Source: an uncultured Oligoflexia bacterium
Lineage (GTDB): Bacteria > Bdellovibrionota > Bacteriovoracia > Bacteriovoracales > Bacteriovoracaceae
Direction of reading: 5' to 3'
DNA: 64,000 nt
Assembly: GCA_913058265.1 (NCBI GenBank)
Contig: CAJXPQ010000003.1
Location: 248,001 to 312,000, forward strand
Shown here one piece after another: positions 52,556 to 61,660 of the stretch; position 1 is the stretch's first letter, and each line of letters opens with the position of its first letter. The position numbers and the translations under genes were made by a program. The notes under the pieces were generated by a model. The model made no database searches, had not been told where the DNA came from, and saw nothing but the letters and a program-made list of their open reading frames with translations.

Positions 52556-52585
52556 ACTATATCATTGTTCGGCATACCGAACAAT
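52556..52585 (-). promoter_or_regulatory. Promoter and palindromic operator of bfd-bfr
   Basis: Arms ATTGTTCGG and CCGAACAAT (52564-52585) around CATA form a perfect 9-base inverted repeat. On the minus strand TTGTTC (52584-52579), a 17-base spacer and TATAGT (52561-52556) make a normal promoter, so the palindrome covers the -35 and the spacer. A repressor there would shut the iron-storage genes. It does not match the Fur box I know. Confidence 0.75.
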
Positions 52586-52638
52586 AGTGTTTAGGGGGAA
52601 ATTATAATATTTATAGTAAAACAAATAATTATAGGTAC

Positions 52639-53403
52639 TTACAGAGAACTGCTTCTATTTGGGCCAGATGTCCTTGTTTTAACATGAAAAACCTTGTTAA
52701 CCGCCATTCCACTTTGACTTCTAATATGGACCAGGTAGTGACCACTCTGGTTTATTTTTTCAAGGTCAATTATCGCTTGTTATGGCAGCTGTGATCTACA
52801 ACAGTTTCCACTACAGGCGATAATTGTATTGAACCTTTGGCAGAACAATAAAAACATTTTGGCTCCGAGTGATTTCAATTTGATCATCCTTTAGCTTCAT
52901 ACAATTTGTTTGATAAATACCGGTAAGAATAACTCTAGCACTTTGATTAGAATATATAAGTTCTGAAATAAAAGCACTCGATATTGGAGCATAGATATTA
53001 TTATCAATACTCTGTTTAACAGCTGCGTCTATATTAAAGGTTTTAGTGGCATTATTATCATTATAAACAACTGTATACTTTCCTGCTGGAAGCTCTCCAA
53101 GAGAAATTATTTGAGTGTAATTTACGGGAAAGCTAAACTCTGAAACATCACAGCCTGTAAGATCCTACTTCTTTACTTTGAAGTTTGCCTTATACTGAAA
53201 CTCACCCTTCTTATCTAAGGATACAAGAGCTGGTTTATAACAGGCACTGGGGAGTTGAGCGTGTAATGTGACTTCAACATTATCGTTAAAATCAAAACCA
53301 TCTTTGATCACAAAAAGCTCTTCTAGGTTTATATCTATCAAGTTTCTATCTTCAGAGAATACAGGGCCTCGAGAAGTAAGCTTAAGATTATTAGGTGTTT
53401 CAT
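52639..53403 (-). pseudogene. Secreted-protein gene with frameshifts and stops
   Basis: Begins MKHLIILSLLLEALYSL (signal peptide, ATG 53401-53403, SD GAAGGGA). The frame must shift within about the first 20 codons, then reads PVFSEDRNLIDINLEELFV and on to KVKK followed by TAG (53165-53167); the same frame continues open (DLTGCDVSEFSFPVNY...QNVFIVLPKVQYNY) to TAG at 52811. After another shift it runs to 52639, with TAA at 52780. Beta-rich with Cys; family not recognised. It lies 63 bases after the transglutaminase-like pseudogene and was probably in its operon. Confidence 0.65.
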
Positions 53404-53466
53404 TATTTTTTCCCTTCAATATTTAATTTTTTTATTTTGTGAAATTTCAAAAAGACTGTTTACGAT

Positions 53467-54623
53467 CTAGGCAATTGGTTGCCCTTGTTTAGCTGACTTA
53501 ACTGCCAACTCTGTAATTTCTACTGTGAGAGAATCGCTTCCCCCCAGTTTGGAGTTCCCATTATATAGTAATCATAATATGAGACAGCACTTGCATTATC
53601 TTCAGGCCTCCAGAGAAAGTCTGGGTGCTAATGATTGTACCATTCTCCGCCAATAATTTTAGAGTTTTTATCTAGTTCAAGGTCATAAAAGTAAGAGGCG
53701 GTATTGGAGTGATCAAAATCTTTTGAGTCAAACTCTCTATGTGTAGGTGAAGTTTCATCTCTATATTCAACAACCATAACAATACCAACAATGTACTTTG
53801 CTTTTTTAGATCGATGCTTTTAAAAATTATCATCTGTATATTGATCAATTTCAATAATGGCATCTTCTTGTTTTAGTACATTCTGTTTTGTTAGTGGATT
53901 AAAGTATTTATACTGATAGCTAATAATAGGTTGATTCCAGACCTCATAGTCAAGTGTTGCATCCATAACAAAACTTGCTGTTGCCCAGCCGTGACAGGTA
54001 TCCATCCAGTTTTCTACTTCTCCGTTTCTATCATGATTTTGCTTTCCCTGATTCCACATATGTTTAGTTAATGGAAAAATATCCTTTCCAATAAGTAAGT
54101 CATATTTTTCAGAAGGTGAAAGGTTTGCAATCATTTCATCATTATAATTAAAAACATACGGATTCTTCAAAATATAGTTTTTTGCATCTTTCAACTATGA
54201 TTTTCTGAGAAGTCATCAATAGCATATCTGGCGCCTAATACTCCTTTGTATATGGCCAATAATCGTCAGACCATGGATCGATTGATACTCGTCCCTTGGT
54301 TAGTAGACTTTGATCAATTTTGAAAATGTCTCTCTGTATAGTCTGGTATGGGATGAGATTTTCCACTTTATCATTTAAAGCAAGTTCCGAGTAAAGCGCT
54401 TTCTGTTTTGGTTGAGTAATTCTTCTTCGAATCAGTTCTCTTTTCTTTTTGGAGACTATATTAATAATTTTGTCGAAGTTATTTTTTTTGTTGTCGTTTG
54501 CCACTAGTAAGATACGGGATCAAGCTCAAAGCTCTTGAGGTGCTTCTCGATGACTTGCTTAGTAAATCCCCATGAGTTGAAATTAACGGTAGCAGTAATG
54601 ACTATGGACAAAAATAATTTAAT
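53467..54623 (-). pseudogene. Transglutaminase-elicitor-like secreted enzyme, heavily decayed
   Basis: Joined frames give a full-length protein of about 385 residues: signal-like KLFLSIVITATVNFNSWG; IDPWSDDYWPYTK and GVLGARYAIDD; MDTCHGWATASFVMDAT; IIGGEWYNH then HPDFLWRPEDNASAVSYYDYY; end TVEITELAVKSAKQGQPIA. CHGWA plus GGEW and HPDF.W is the pattern I associate with bacterial relatives of the Phytophthora transglutaminase elicitor. Lesions: the first codon reads ATT after a good SD (AGGAGAGG), TAG at 54504, shifts near 54240, 54195 and 53530, TAA at 53820 and TAG at 53628. It cannot be expressed as one chain. Confidence 0.7.
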
Positions 54624-54737
54624 ATACCTCTCCTTAGCATATACATAGCAACTTACTCGAGGATTATTAATAATATGGAACATTGTTAAACCTGATTCTA
54701 GTCATGTTTTCTCTTGATGCTGTGCAGTGCAAGAAAA

Positions 54738-54744
54738 GGGGGGG
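54738..54744. repeat. G7 tract between decayed and intact genes
   Basis: Seven G in an AT-rich leader, about 75 bases before the Rsm22-like start. A G8 tract at 58007-58014 lies on the other side of the next three genes. Confidence 0.4.
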
Positions 54745-54818
54745 CTACCTTTAATTATTTAAATTATTGCCGCTATCGTTTATCATAAGCTTTATTTTGA
54801 TCAAATCTGGAGGTGATA

Positions 54819-55847
54819 TTGAAGCTAGAAACAATATCAAAGAATTTATTGTACTCATTCAATTCTGAAGCAGAGTTGATTAAAGCGATTATACAAATCA
54901 GTGAAAACTTTACGACTAATCGAGCTAAGCTTGAGACTTACCTTAAAGAAGAGAAGTTCGTATCTGCTTATAGTGTTTTTTACCTCTCAACAAATTTAAA
55001 GAAACTCACTGCTTGTATGGATAAAATTAAATTATCTTTAGACTTGTTTAGTGATTATGAATTCTTTGATATCGGTGCTGGTCCTGGAACTTTTTCCCTT
55101 GCGCTTTTAGCTGAAAATTCAGACCTCAAAATTTCTTCTTTTGAAACAGCTGATTTAATGAACACTCAGGCACTAAAATTTGTAAGGGCCATTTATCCTA
55201 ATGCTAACTACACACAATATGACAGGCTTAATAATGTGCCTAGCAAAGAGGCAAAAAGGTTTGGTATTTTTGGTCACTCGGCAAATGAAATGTCTGAGGA
55301 CACTATATTAAATATTATTACCAAATTAGATCTCGATGAAGTTCTCTTTATTGAACCAGGGACTAAAGAGTTTTTTAGAAAGTCATTATGCTTAAGAGAT
55401 AAGTTACTCAAAAAATTTAATATGAATTATCCATGTTTGTCCGCCAACTCTTGTGCCATGAGTGACGATCCCACAAATTGGTGCCATCAATACTTATCAA
55501 TTAAACAAGACCATGATGTTGAAAGGCTAACTCAATTAGCACGTAAAGACAGAAGAAGTTTGCCAATTACATTACATCATTACTCTAAGAATGAGATTAA
55601 ATCAAAGTCTGAGGAGAGTAGGATCGTAAGAAAATACTCTGAGACAAAATTTAGCTTTGAGTATCAAGTTTGTCAGACACATGATGATGAAAATAAACTT
55701 AATGACCTTCAGTTGCTTAAACGTCCCTATTCTAAGAAAGAGTTAAAAGTGCTACAATTAATGCTATCGGGAGACTCTTTTGAATACAACCTTGAGAAGT
55801 CACTTGAAAATGGTAAGGAGCGGGGAAAAATCATTGGATTTAGCTAG
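54819..55847 (+). CDS. Rsm22-like methyltransferase-fold protein with Fe-S-type cysteines
   Basis: 342 residues. SAM-fold motif I is FDIGAGPGTFSLALL (about 80-95) and FGHSANEMSE follows. Then NYPCLSANSCAMSDDPTNWCHQYL carries C-x5-C-x9-C, and a fourth Cys is near the end (YQVCQT); these fit the Cys ligands of Rsm22/METTL17 proteins, which bind a 4Fe-4S cluster and help build the ribosomal small subunit. TTG start with GGAGG 5 bases upstream; a GTG at 54813 is inside the SD. Its end overlaps the start of the next gene. Confidence 0.75.
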   Translation: MKLETISKNLLYSFNSEAELIKAIIQISENFTTNRAKLETYLKEEKFVSAYSVFYLSTNLKKLTACMDKIKLSLDLFSDYEFFDIGAGPGTFSLALLAENSDLKISSFETADLMNTQALKFVRAIYPNANYTQYDRLNNVPSKEAKRFGIFGHSANEMSEDTILNIITKLDLDEVLFIEPGTKEFFRKSLCLRDKLLKKFNMNYPCLSANSCAMSDDPTNWCHQYLSIKQDHDVERLTQLARKDRRSLPITLHHYSKNEIKSKSEESRIVRKYSETKFSFEYQVCQTHDDENKLNDLQLLKRPYSKKELKVLQLMLSGDSFEYNLEKSLENGKERGKIIGFS

Positions 55848-56202
55848 GAAAAGAATTTTAATTGTTGATGATGAACAAGATCTAAGAGAGACTTTGGCCG
55901 ATTTTTTACAGATGTCAGGGGCTTATGCTGTCTGTGCTAGTGATGGTAATGAGGCATTTAATATAATTAATAAGGGCGGTATTGATCTAGTAGTATGTGA
56001 TATCAAAATGCCGGAGTGTTCTGGCATTGAACTGCTTCATAAAGTTCGCGCTTCAAATGAAAAGACCCCACCTATTATAATGATGAGTGGATTTACTGAT
56101 TTTTCAGAAAAAGATGTTCTAGATCTTGGTGCAAAGGCAATGTTTATGAAGCCGCAGACTCTTACCAAGCTCAAAGAGTTAATCTTAGAAGTTCTAAGCT
56201 AA
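55834..56202 (+). CDS. Single-domain response regulator
   Basis: About 122 residues, receiver domain only: LIVDDEQ acidic pair, phospho-acceptor Asp in VVCDIKMP, Ser/Thr in MMSGF and Lys in MFMKPQ. No output domain. The TTG at 55834 has GGGGA 7 bases upstream; an ATG at 55810 is also in frame. It overlaps the Rsm22-like gene by 14 bases, so it is translated from the same mRNA; no kinase is nearby. Confidence 0.82.
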   Translation: MDLARKRILIVDDEQDLRETLADFLQMSGAYAVCASDGNEAFNIINKGGIDLVVCDIKMPECSGIELLHKVRASNEKTPPIIMMSGFTDFSEKDVLDLGAKAMFMKPQTLTKLKELILEVLS

Positions 56203-57912
56203 TTAAAGTCCAATATCATTGTCACCAAATTGCTCTTTATCTTTTCCGTTACTACGTGGATTCTTTAAAGTGAGTGGCTTTTCCACTACCTTTTTAGCTT
56301 TTTCAATACCTTCTTCAAAATATTTTTCAGTTAAATCTTTTTGTGCGACTTTTGCTTCATTAAATAAGTGGACTGTTTGAGTAGGAAAAGCAAATCCAAT
56401 TTCTAGCTCTTTTGCTAACCTTAAAATATCAATTAGAAGTCTATGTCTCTCGGCCAATTCTCTAGCGTAATCTTCTGTTTCCCAAGATACTTTTAACTCA
56501 ATGTTAAGTGAACTGTCTCCAAAATTTGAAAAATAGACAAAGAAACTGTCTTTCTTAGTCCATCTATGCTCAAGAATGATTTGTCTTACACCTTCACAAA
56601 AAGCTTCAATCTTAGCTGGAGGTGTATCGTACTCTACACCAAGGGTAGTCACTAGACGTCTAAACCTTCTTTTTCCTTTATTATCAATAGATCGATTCAT
56701 AAGTTCACCATTGGAAATGGTAATCACAGAGTCATTAAAGGTGCGAATTCTTGTAGATCTAAAACCAACCTCGTCTACAACTCCTTCGATATCACCAGCA
56801 GTGATGATATCGCCAATGTCAAAAGGTCTATCAAGAACTAACATAATTGATCCAAAGAAATTTGCGAGTGTGTCTTTGGCAGCAAAGGCAAAAGCAAGAC
56901 CACCAATTCCAAGTCCTGCTATTAAGCTCGTGATATCAATTGTAAAAGATTTTAAGACTACTAAGGCACCAATAACGTAAGTCACAACAAATGCAGTTTT
57001 AGTGATAAGAGGTATAAGAATATCATCAAACTTTGTCTCAGTCTCCTGCGCCTTCTGAGTAAAAAGGTAGGAAAGAAGATCTATAATTCTATGTGCTAAC
57101 CAAACACTCATAAAACTCATCAGAATAATGAGACTTCTATCTACGATGGCATTAAGCTCAATGGAGAAATCTAATAAAGGGATAAACTTCATCACTGTGA
57201 AAAAAAAAATCATTTTTGACAGTGGCCTTATCGCTTTTTGTAATCTGTAGTTCGAACTTTCTTGTATGAGTTTTGAATAATGATTTAGTAAGTAAGATAC
57301 AATCATTTGCACAAGCATCTGAAAAAAGAATGCAATTATTAAAATAATAAGTAGCGCAGGCCATTGCCAGTTTTCTAGTAGAAAACCTCTGTCAAGCATG
57401 GCATCTGAAAGCTTTCCCCTAATTTGATCAGAGACAAGTTTAACCGTTGTTATGCCTTCAATGTTTTTATTATTTTGTAAAATGTCTAAGTAGTCATCAA
57501 GAGATGAAAAAGTGTCAGGAGTAAATAGCCAATAATTTCCAAACTTAGAAATAGAAATCTCTAGTTTTTTATTGTTAGCAACTCTTTTGTCAAAGTACCA
57601 TATAGCATGGATATTCAATGGAATTTGATCATATTTAACTAACTTAATTTTATCAATAACTCTAATGAGTTGATCAGCATATTGATTTGCTACAGAATCG
57701 GATATTTTCCTTTGTGGATTTATATTAAATGTTGAAATCGCCTTGGTGTAATTATTCTCAGTAATTCCTTGGTCATTTTTAATTTTAACCATCGCCTTCA
57801 TGAAAGTTTTCATTGTTGCTTGTGGACTGGATAAGCTCTCTTGTGCTTGATCTTCCGCTGAAGCTATATGGGTGAAAGAGATAAGTAGTATTGCTAATAA
57901 TATATGTTTCAT
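56203..57912 (-). CDS. MscS-family mechanosensitive channel
   Basis: 569 residues with a signal peptide (MKHILLAILLISFTHIASA) and a periplasmic domain of about 170 residues. Then about four membrane helices; the pore helix TSLIAGLGIGGLAFAFAAKDTLANFFGS has the Gly/Ala pattern of MscS TM3, followed by the beta domain (FDIGDIITAGDIEGVVDEVGFRSTRIRTFNDSVITISNGELM). It would open under hypo-osmotic shock. The domain before the channel is larger than in E. coli MscS. Its stop touches the receiver gene's stop. Confidence 0.9.
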   Translation of the reverse strand: MKHILLAILLISFTHIASAEDQAQESLSSPQATMKTFMKAMVKIKNDQGITENNYTKAISTFNINPQRKISDSVANQYADQLIRVIDKIKLVKYDQIPLNIHAIWYFDKRVANNKKLEISISKFGNYWLFTPDTFSSLDDYLDILQNNKNIEGITTVKLVSDQIRGKLSDAMLDRGFLLENWQWPALLIILIIAFFFQMLVQMIVSYLLNHYSKLIQESSNYRLQKAIRPLSKMIFFFTVMKFIPLLDFSIELNAIVDRSLIILMSFMSVWLAHRIIDLLSYLFTQKAQETETKFDDILIPLITKTAFVVTYVIGALVVLKSFTIDITSLIAGLGIGGLAFAFAAKDTLANFFGSIMLVLDRPFDIGDIITAGDIEGVVDEVGFRSTRIRTFNDSVITISNGELMNRSIDNKGKRRFRRLVTTLGVEYDTPPAKIEAFCEGVRQIILEHRWTKKDSFFVYFSNFGDSSLNIELKVSWETEDYARELAERHRLLIDILRLAKELEIGFAFPTQTVHLFNEAKVAQKDLTEKYFEEGIEKAKKVVEKPLTLKNPRSNGKDKEQFGDNDIGL

Positions 57913-58006
57913 AATATTTCCTTTATTTAATACTAGTTATATCAGTCTATTATGTCATTTATTTAATAACCTAATTATAAGATCTCTGTCTAAAAGATTA
58001 CTTGCA

Positions 58007-58014
58007 GGGGGGGG
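58007..58014. repeat. G8 tract
   Basis: Eight G in a region of about 155 bases without genes between the MscS start and the XRE pseudogene. No promoter or ORF was seen around it. Such a tract is rare in this AT-rich DNA and prone to slippage. Confidence 0.4.
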
Positions 58015-58067
58015 ACGATAGGATTCACTTTGAATTAAGAGGCGACGAAATTATTCTTAACTAAAAT

Positions 58068-58406
58068 TTATACTAACACTGTGTGATTAAGTATAAGCTC
58101 GGATGATAGTATTTTAAGAGGGGACTTTTTTTTCCCCATTTTAAATTTATGAGGCTGGTCTTTCTTAGGTCTAATTGTTACTAACCCTGAGTCGAATGTT
58201 TCATCTGGGTTTATATTTATAATATTACAAAACTTATACCATTGGACCATATTAGGAACTAGCTGTGCGCTTTCAATTTTAGATATTGTTCCCTGGGAGA
58301 TTCCCATCGTCTTACTTAGTTTTTATTGGTTTAAGCCTCTTGCCTTACGAGCTGTTCGGAATATGATTGCCACTTTTTCAATCGTCTTTAAATTTTTAGA
58401 TGGCAT
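58068..58406 (-). pseudogene. XRE-family regulator with one in-frame stop
   Basis: AGGGAT precedes ATG at 58404-58406. The frame reads MPSKNLKTIEKVAIIFRTAR then KARGLNQ, TAA at 58323-58325, then KLSKTMGISQGTISKIESAQLVPNMVQWYKF and on to the stop at 58068. Joined across the stop it is an unbroken XRE helix-turn-helix (LNQ-x-KLSKTMGISQGTISKIE) with a C-terminal basic tail; about 112 codons. A restart at MGISQG (58307) would lack the first helices. One base change (for example CAA or AAA to TAA) would restore it. Confidence 0.75.
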
Positions 58407-58461
58407 ATTAAGATCCCTTTATTAAAAATTAAGATTTGCTTAACATTTTACAAGAAGAAAC

Positions 58462-59205
58462 TTAGAAGTATAGTCGAATACCCATACCAGTACCTTTAAT
58501 CTGTCTCTCTTGAGTGATTGAGTCGGAAAGTGTTTTGAACTCTAGGTTTTCTTCGAACTGATAAGCGAAAATTCTAACAAAAGAAATATCTACAAATGCT
58601 CCCCATTGAGAGCGAGTTGATTCCATCTCTGCGGTACCGTCGTCATTTTCTGCATTGTTATATACTCGATATCTGCCGTCAAAACCAAGGAAAGGCAAAA
58701 GGTATAGACTTATATCACCACCATAAAAAGACTGAGTGAATTTTTCGATACTGCCCCCCTCAAATCTTCTCTGGCCGTAGGTCAAAATAAGGTGAGTAGA
58801 CTGATGGTTTGACCCAATTAGTCGCAGATTTAATGAGCCTTCTTTTTGCAGATAGATATCATCGTAGTTCTCGTATCTACCTACTAGTCCTAAAAAGCCA
58901 AAATAGGCTCCAAACTCACCTGAGAGTCCGTTAGTTTCCTCGTTTGTATTATCAGAAGTGTCAGCATCAAAAGCGGAACGAGCATAGTCGAGATAAAACT
59001 CGGTAAAAACAGCATCACTCTCTAGATTCATAGATAGCCACTGATCTTGAAGTCCCATTTTTTCTTTTTGATAGAACCAACTTGATAGAGACCATCTTTT
59101 AAACTCTTTCTTCTCTAATTTGCTATCCACGTATTCCCAGACAGTTTTTGTTTGGGCGAAACTTGAAAATGAGAAACAAATTGAGAGTAGGAATAATAAC
59201 TTCAT
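58462..59205 (-). CDS. Predicted outer-membrane beta-barrel protein
   Basis: 247 residues with signal peptide MKLLFLLSICFSFSSFA. The mature chain alternates aromatic/polar residues as in amphipathic strands and ends GTGMGIRLYF, a barrel C-terminal Phe. It overlaps the LRR gene by 4 bases and is the last gene of the pgsA-serB-LRR unit. Family not recognised. Confidence 0.7.
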   Translation of the reverse strand: MKLLFLLSICFSFSSFAQTKTVWEYVDSKLEKKEFKRWSLSSWFYQKEKMGLQDQWLSMNLESDAVFTEFYLDYARSAFDADTSDNTNEETNGLSGEFGAYFGFLGLVGRYENYDDIYLQKEGSLNLRLIGSNHQSTHLILTYGQRRFEGGSIEKFTQSFYGGDISLYLLPFLGFDGRYRVYNNAENDDGTAEMESTRSQWGAFVDISFVRIFAYQFEENLEFKTLSDSITQERQIKGTGMGIRLYF

Positions 59206-59825
59206 AATTCTCCAAACCAGTAACCAAGTTGATCTTGGATGTATTCTTTCATCTGTGGTGTAAATAAATTACCATCTAATGAGAGTAGGGACAATGAAGA
59301 GCAAGATTTGATCGCCTCAATTGGTAATTCAGTTAATTTATTGCGACTTAAATAAATTTCTTTAATATTAGTGAAGCCTAGTATGACGCTTGGAAAGACT
59401 TCAAAATTATTTTGGCTTAGGTGTAGATTTTTTAATTGATCTAGATGTTCTAAGTTTTTAGGTAATAAAGTTAAGTTATTCTGAGCAAGCATAAGTGTTG
59501 TTATACTCGTTGTTATTGGTAGCTCAAGGTTGATTTGTCTAATATTACACTTATTAAGATTTAAAGTTATGAGATTAGGAAGACTGAAAAACACTGAGTT
59601 TATTACCTCTATCGATGGGCAGTTAATATATAAAGTTTTAAGTTTTTTTAATTCTATGAAATCATCAGGAATTTCGCTTATTAAGTCTCCTGAAATATAG
59701 AGAGTCGTAAGGTTTTTCAGTAGAAATAACTCTGCTGGCAATTGGGACTTTTTAATTTTAAGCATTAGAGTTGTTGCGTTTTCGATATCGTTAAGCGCTT
59801 TGCGTAAGCTCTTGTATTGCGCCAT
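59202..59825 (-). CDS. Leucine-rich-repeat protein
   Basis: 207 residues, no signal peptide. About seven LRR units with the pattern LxxLxxLxLxxNxLxxLP, such as LKNLTTLYISGDLISEIP, ITTLMLAQNNLTLLPKNL and LKNLHLSQNNFEVFPSVI. A solenoid that binds other proteins; the partner is unknown. It overlaps SerB by one base and the barrel gene by 4, so it is part of their operon. Confidence 0.85.
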   Translation of the reverse strand: MAQYKSLRKALNDIENATTLMLKIKKSQLPAELFLLKNLTTLYISGDLISEIPDDFIELKKLKTLYINCPSIEVINSVFFSLPNLITLNLNKCNIRQINLELPITTSITTLMLAQNNLTLLPKNLEHLDQLKNLHLSQNNFEVFPSVILGFTNIKEIYLSRNKLTELPIEAIKSCSSLSLLSLDGNLFTPQMKEYIQDQLGYWFGEL

Positions 59826-61003
59826 TAGATATCCTTAGAGCCTGGGATTCCCAGGAAGTAAAGAATACTTGTCATGGGTCCATGACTCATATGTTGTTTC
59901 GCATTTTCTTTAACAATTTCTTTGGCATGAAAAGCGATACCAAGGCCTGCTTTGGCCAGCATAGGTAGGTCATTAGCACCATCACCAATGGCAACAACTT
60001 GCTCAAGGTTTATATTTTCTTGTTGAGATATAAGCTCAACTAACATCGCTTTTTTATCGGCATTAACAATAGAACCTTTTACTAGTCCTGTAAGCTCACC
60101 ATTTATAATTTCAAGTTCATTAGCAAAGGCATAATCTAAACCAAGTTTTTCTTTAAAGTAATTAGCAAAATAAGTAAAACCACCTGAGATGATAGCGACT
60201 TTATAGCCTAGCTTCTTTACGGTATGAATAAACTCTTCAACACCTTCTGTTAGTTGAATCGTCTGAAGAATTTCATTGAGCTTTTCAGATTTAAGACCCT
60301 TTAATAGTGAGACTCGCTTAATAAGAGATTGATCGAAGTCAAATTCACCATTCATAGCTTGCTCAGTTATTTTGTGAACTTCACCGTAGACTCCGTGTGC
60401 TCGTGCGATTTCATCAATAACTTCAGACTGGATAAGAGTCGAGTCCATATCAAAGACAATCAGTCTTTTATTTCTTCTCCAAACATTATCTTTGAGCAGT
60501 GCTAGGTCTGTCTTGTGCAGATTGGAAATTTCAATCAGCTCTTTTTTTACTTTGTCCCAATTCACATCAGTTTTCTTTGCAACAGTTGAAATATCTAGAG
60601 ATGTTAAGTGATCATCAGTAATGTTATCGATCCTCTGAATATTTATATCATTCTGAGCAAGGACAGATGCAATTGAAGATAAGAAAGTCGGAGTGATACC
60701 ATTGAGTGAAACACAGCTGAGAATATACTTTTCTCCGGACTTACTTTTACGTTTCTCTGTTTCAATTAATTTAAAGTCTAATTCTATTTTATTTTTCTTG
60801 GCAATAAATATGAGTTCTTTAACAATCTCTTCATCCTTAGTCTTACTTTCTAAGATAAAACTGAGAGAGAGGAGACCATGTGTAATTGATTGGCCAATAT
60901 CAATTAAAGTTGATTCTGATTTGGAGATTGCAGACATAAGTTCTGCTGTGATCCCGGGGTGATCAGGGCCGCTAATAGTAAAGAGTGTAAGTTCTTTACT
61001 CAT
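59825..61003 (-). CDS. serB: Phosphoserine phosphatase with N-terminal ACT-like domains
   Basis: 392 residues. The HAD core starts at about 180: IVFDMDSTL (nucleophile D185, acid D187), then IISGGFTYF and GDGANDLPML in the last third. The front 170 residues contain two ACT-like regulatory domains (for example FTISGPDHPGITAELM), as in the long SerB of many bacteria, allowing control by serine. It makes serine from phosphoserine. It abuts pgsA (stop and start adjacent). Confidence 0.92.
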   Translation of the reverse strand: MSKELTLFTISGPDHPGITAELMSAISKSESTLIDIGQSITHGLLSLSFILESKTKDEEIVKELIFIAKKNKIELDFKLIETEKRKSKSGEKYILSCVSLNGITPTFLSSIASVLAQNDINIQRIDNITDDHLTSLDISTVAKKTDVNWDKVKKELIEISNLHKTDLALLKDNVWRRNKRLIVFDMDSTLIQSEVIDEIARAHGVYGEVHKITEQAMNGEFDFDQSLIKRVSLLKGLKSEKLNEILQTIQLTEGVEEFIHTVKKLGYKVAIISGGFTYFANYFKEKLGLDYAFANELEIINGELTGLVKGSIVNADKKAMLVELISQQENINLEQVVAIGDGANDLPMLAKAGLGIAFHAKEIVKENAKQHMSHGPMTSILYFLGIPGSKDI

Positions 61004-61660
61004 TTAGTTAACACCTTCGGAGTCGTGATTTTTTTTAGATTTCTTTTGCTGACGTAAAATCTTTAACTTTGTAATCATATTAAAAGTGTAATGGATCGCT
61101 GACCATAATGAAAGAATACAAGCGACATAAATGAGAGCATGTCCTATAACGGGGAATGGAATACCATTCCAAACTTCATTTGCCATTAAACATGGTATAC
61201 CGACCATTTGCATTGCGGTTTTCCATTTACCTATTTGATTAACTGGAACCTGCACTCCCTCGTTCATTGCTAATAATCTTAGAGAAGTCATATACATTTC
61301 TCTCAAAACTAAGATGATAACTATAAAGGCGTTTATCCTTTCTAAGTGCTGCAACATAATGAGGCAGGATACGGTCAGAAATTTATCAGCAATGGGATCC
61401 AAAAAAGAGCCAAGGACAGTTACAATATTTCTTTTTCTTGCGATATAACCATCTAAAAAGTCAGTAATAGAGGCAATGGTAAATATCCAAGCTGCTGCCC
61501 AGCCGAGCAGACTTTTGTATTCAGAGATAAAGGAGAAGTCTTTTGATGCAAAATATAAACAAAATAAAACAATTGGTATCAATAAAACTCGCAATATAGT
61601 TAACCGATTTGGTAGGTTATCTATCTGGAGGTCATCTATGTTTGCATTCGGAGTATTCAT
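61004..61660 (-). CDS. pgsA: CDP-diacylglycerol-glycerol-3-phosphate 3-phosphatidyltransferase
   Basis: 218 residues, about six helices. The CDP-alcohol transferase motif is exact: D67-x2-D70-G71-x2-A74-R75-x8-G84-x3-D88-x3-D92. It makes phosphatidylglycerol phosphate, the first step to PG and cardiolipin. The N-terminal NLPNRLTILRVLLIP is typical of PgsA. It is first of the four-gene minus-strand unit; the C-terminus is basic (RQQKKSKKN). Confidence 0.9.
   Translation of the reverse strand: MNTPNANIDDLQIDNLPNRLTILRVLLIPIVLFCLYFASKDFSFISEYKSLLGWAAAWIFTIASITDFLDGYIARKRNIVTVLGSFLDPIADKFLTVSCLIMLQHLERINAFIVIILVLREMYMTSLRLLAMNEGVQVPVNQIGKWKTAMQMVGIPCLMANEVWNGIPFPVIGHALIYVACILSLWSAIHYTFNMITKLKILRQQKKSKKNHDSEGVN

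Noticed and set aside
53672-53863. 63-residue minus-strand ORF
   Set aside because: It is out of frame with the transglutaminase-like remnant that covers the same bases and shows recognisable motifs.
58068-58307. 79-residue protein starting MGISQG as intact gene
   Set aside because: It lacks the first helices of the XRE domain; the longer frame with one stop explains it better.
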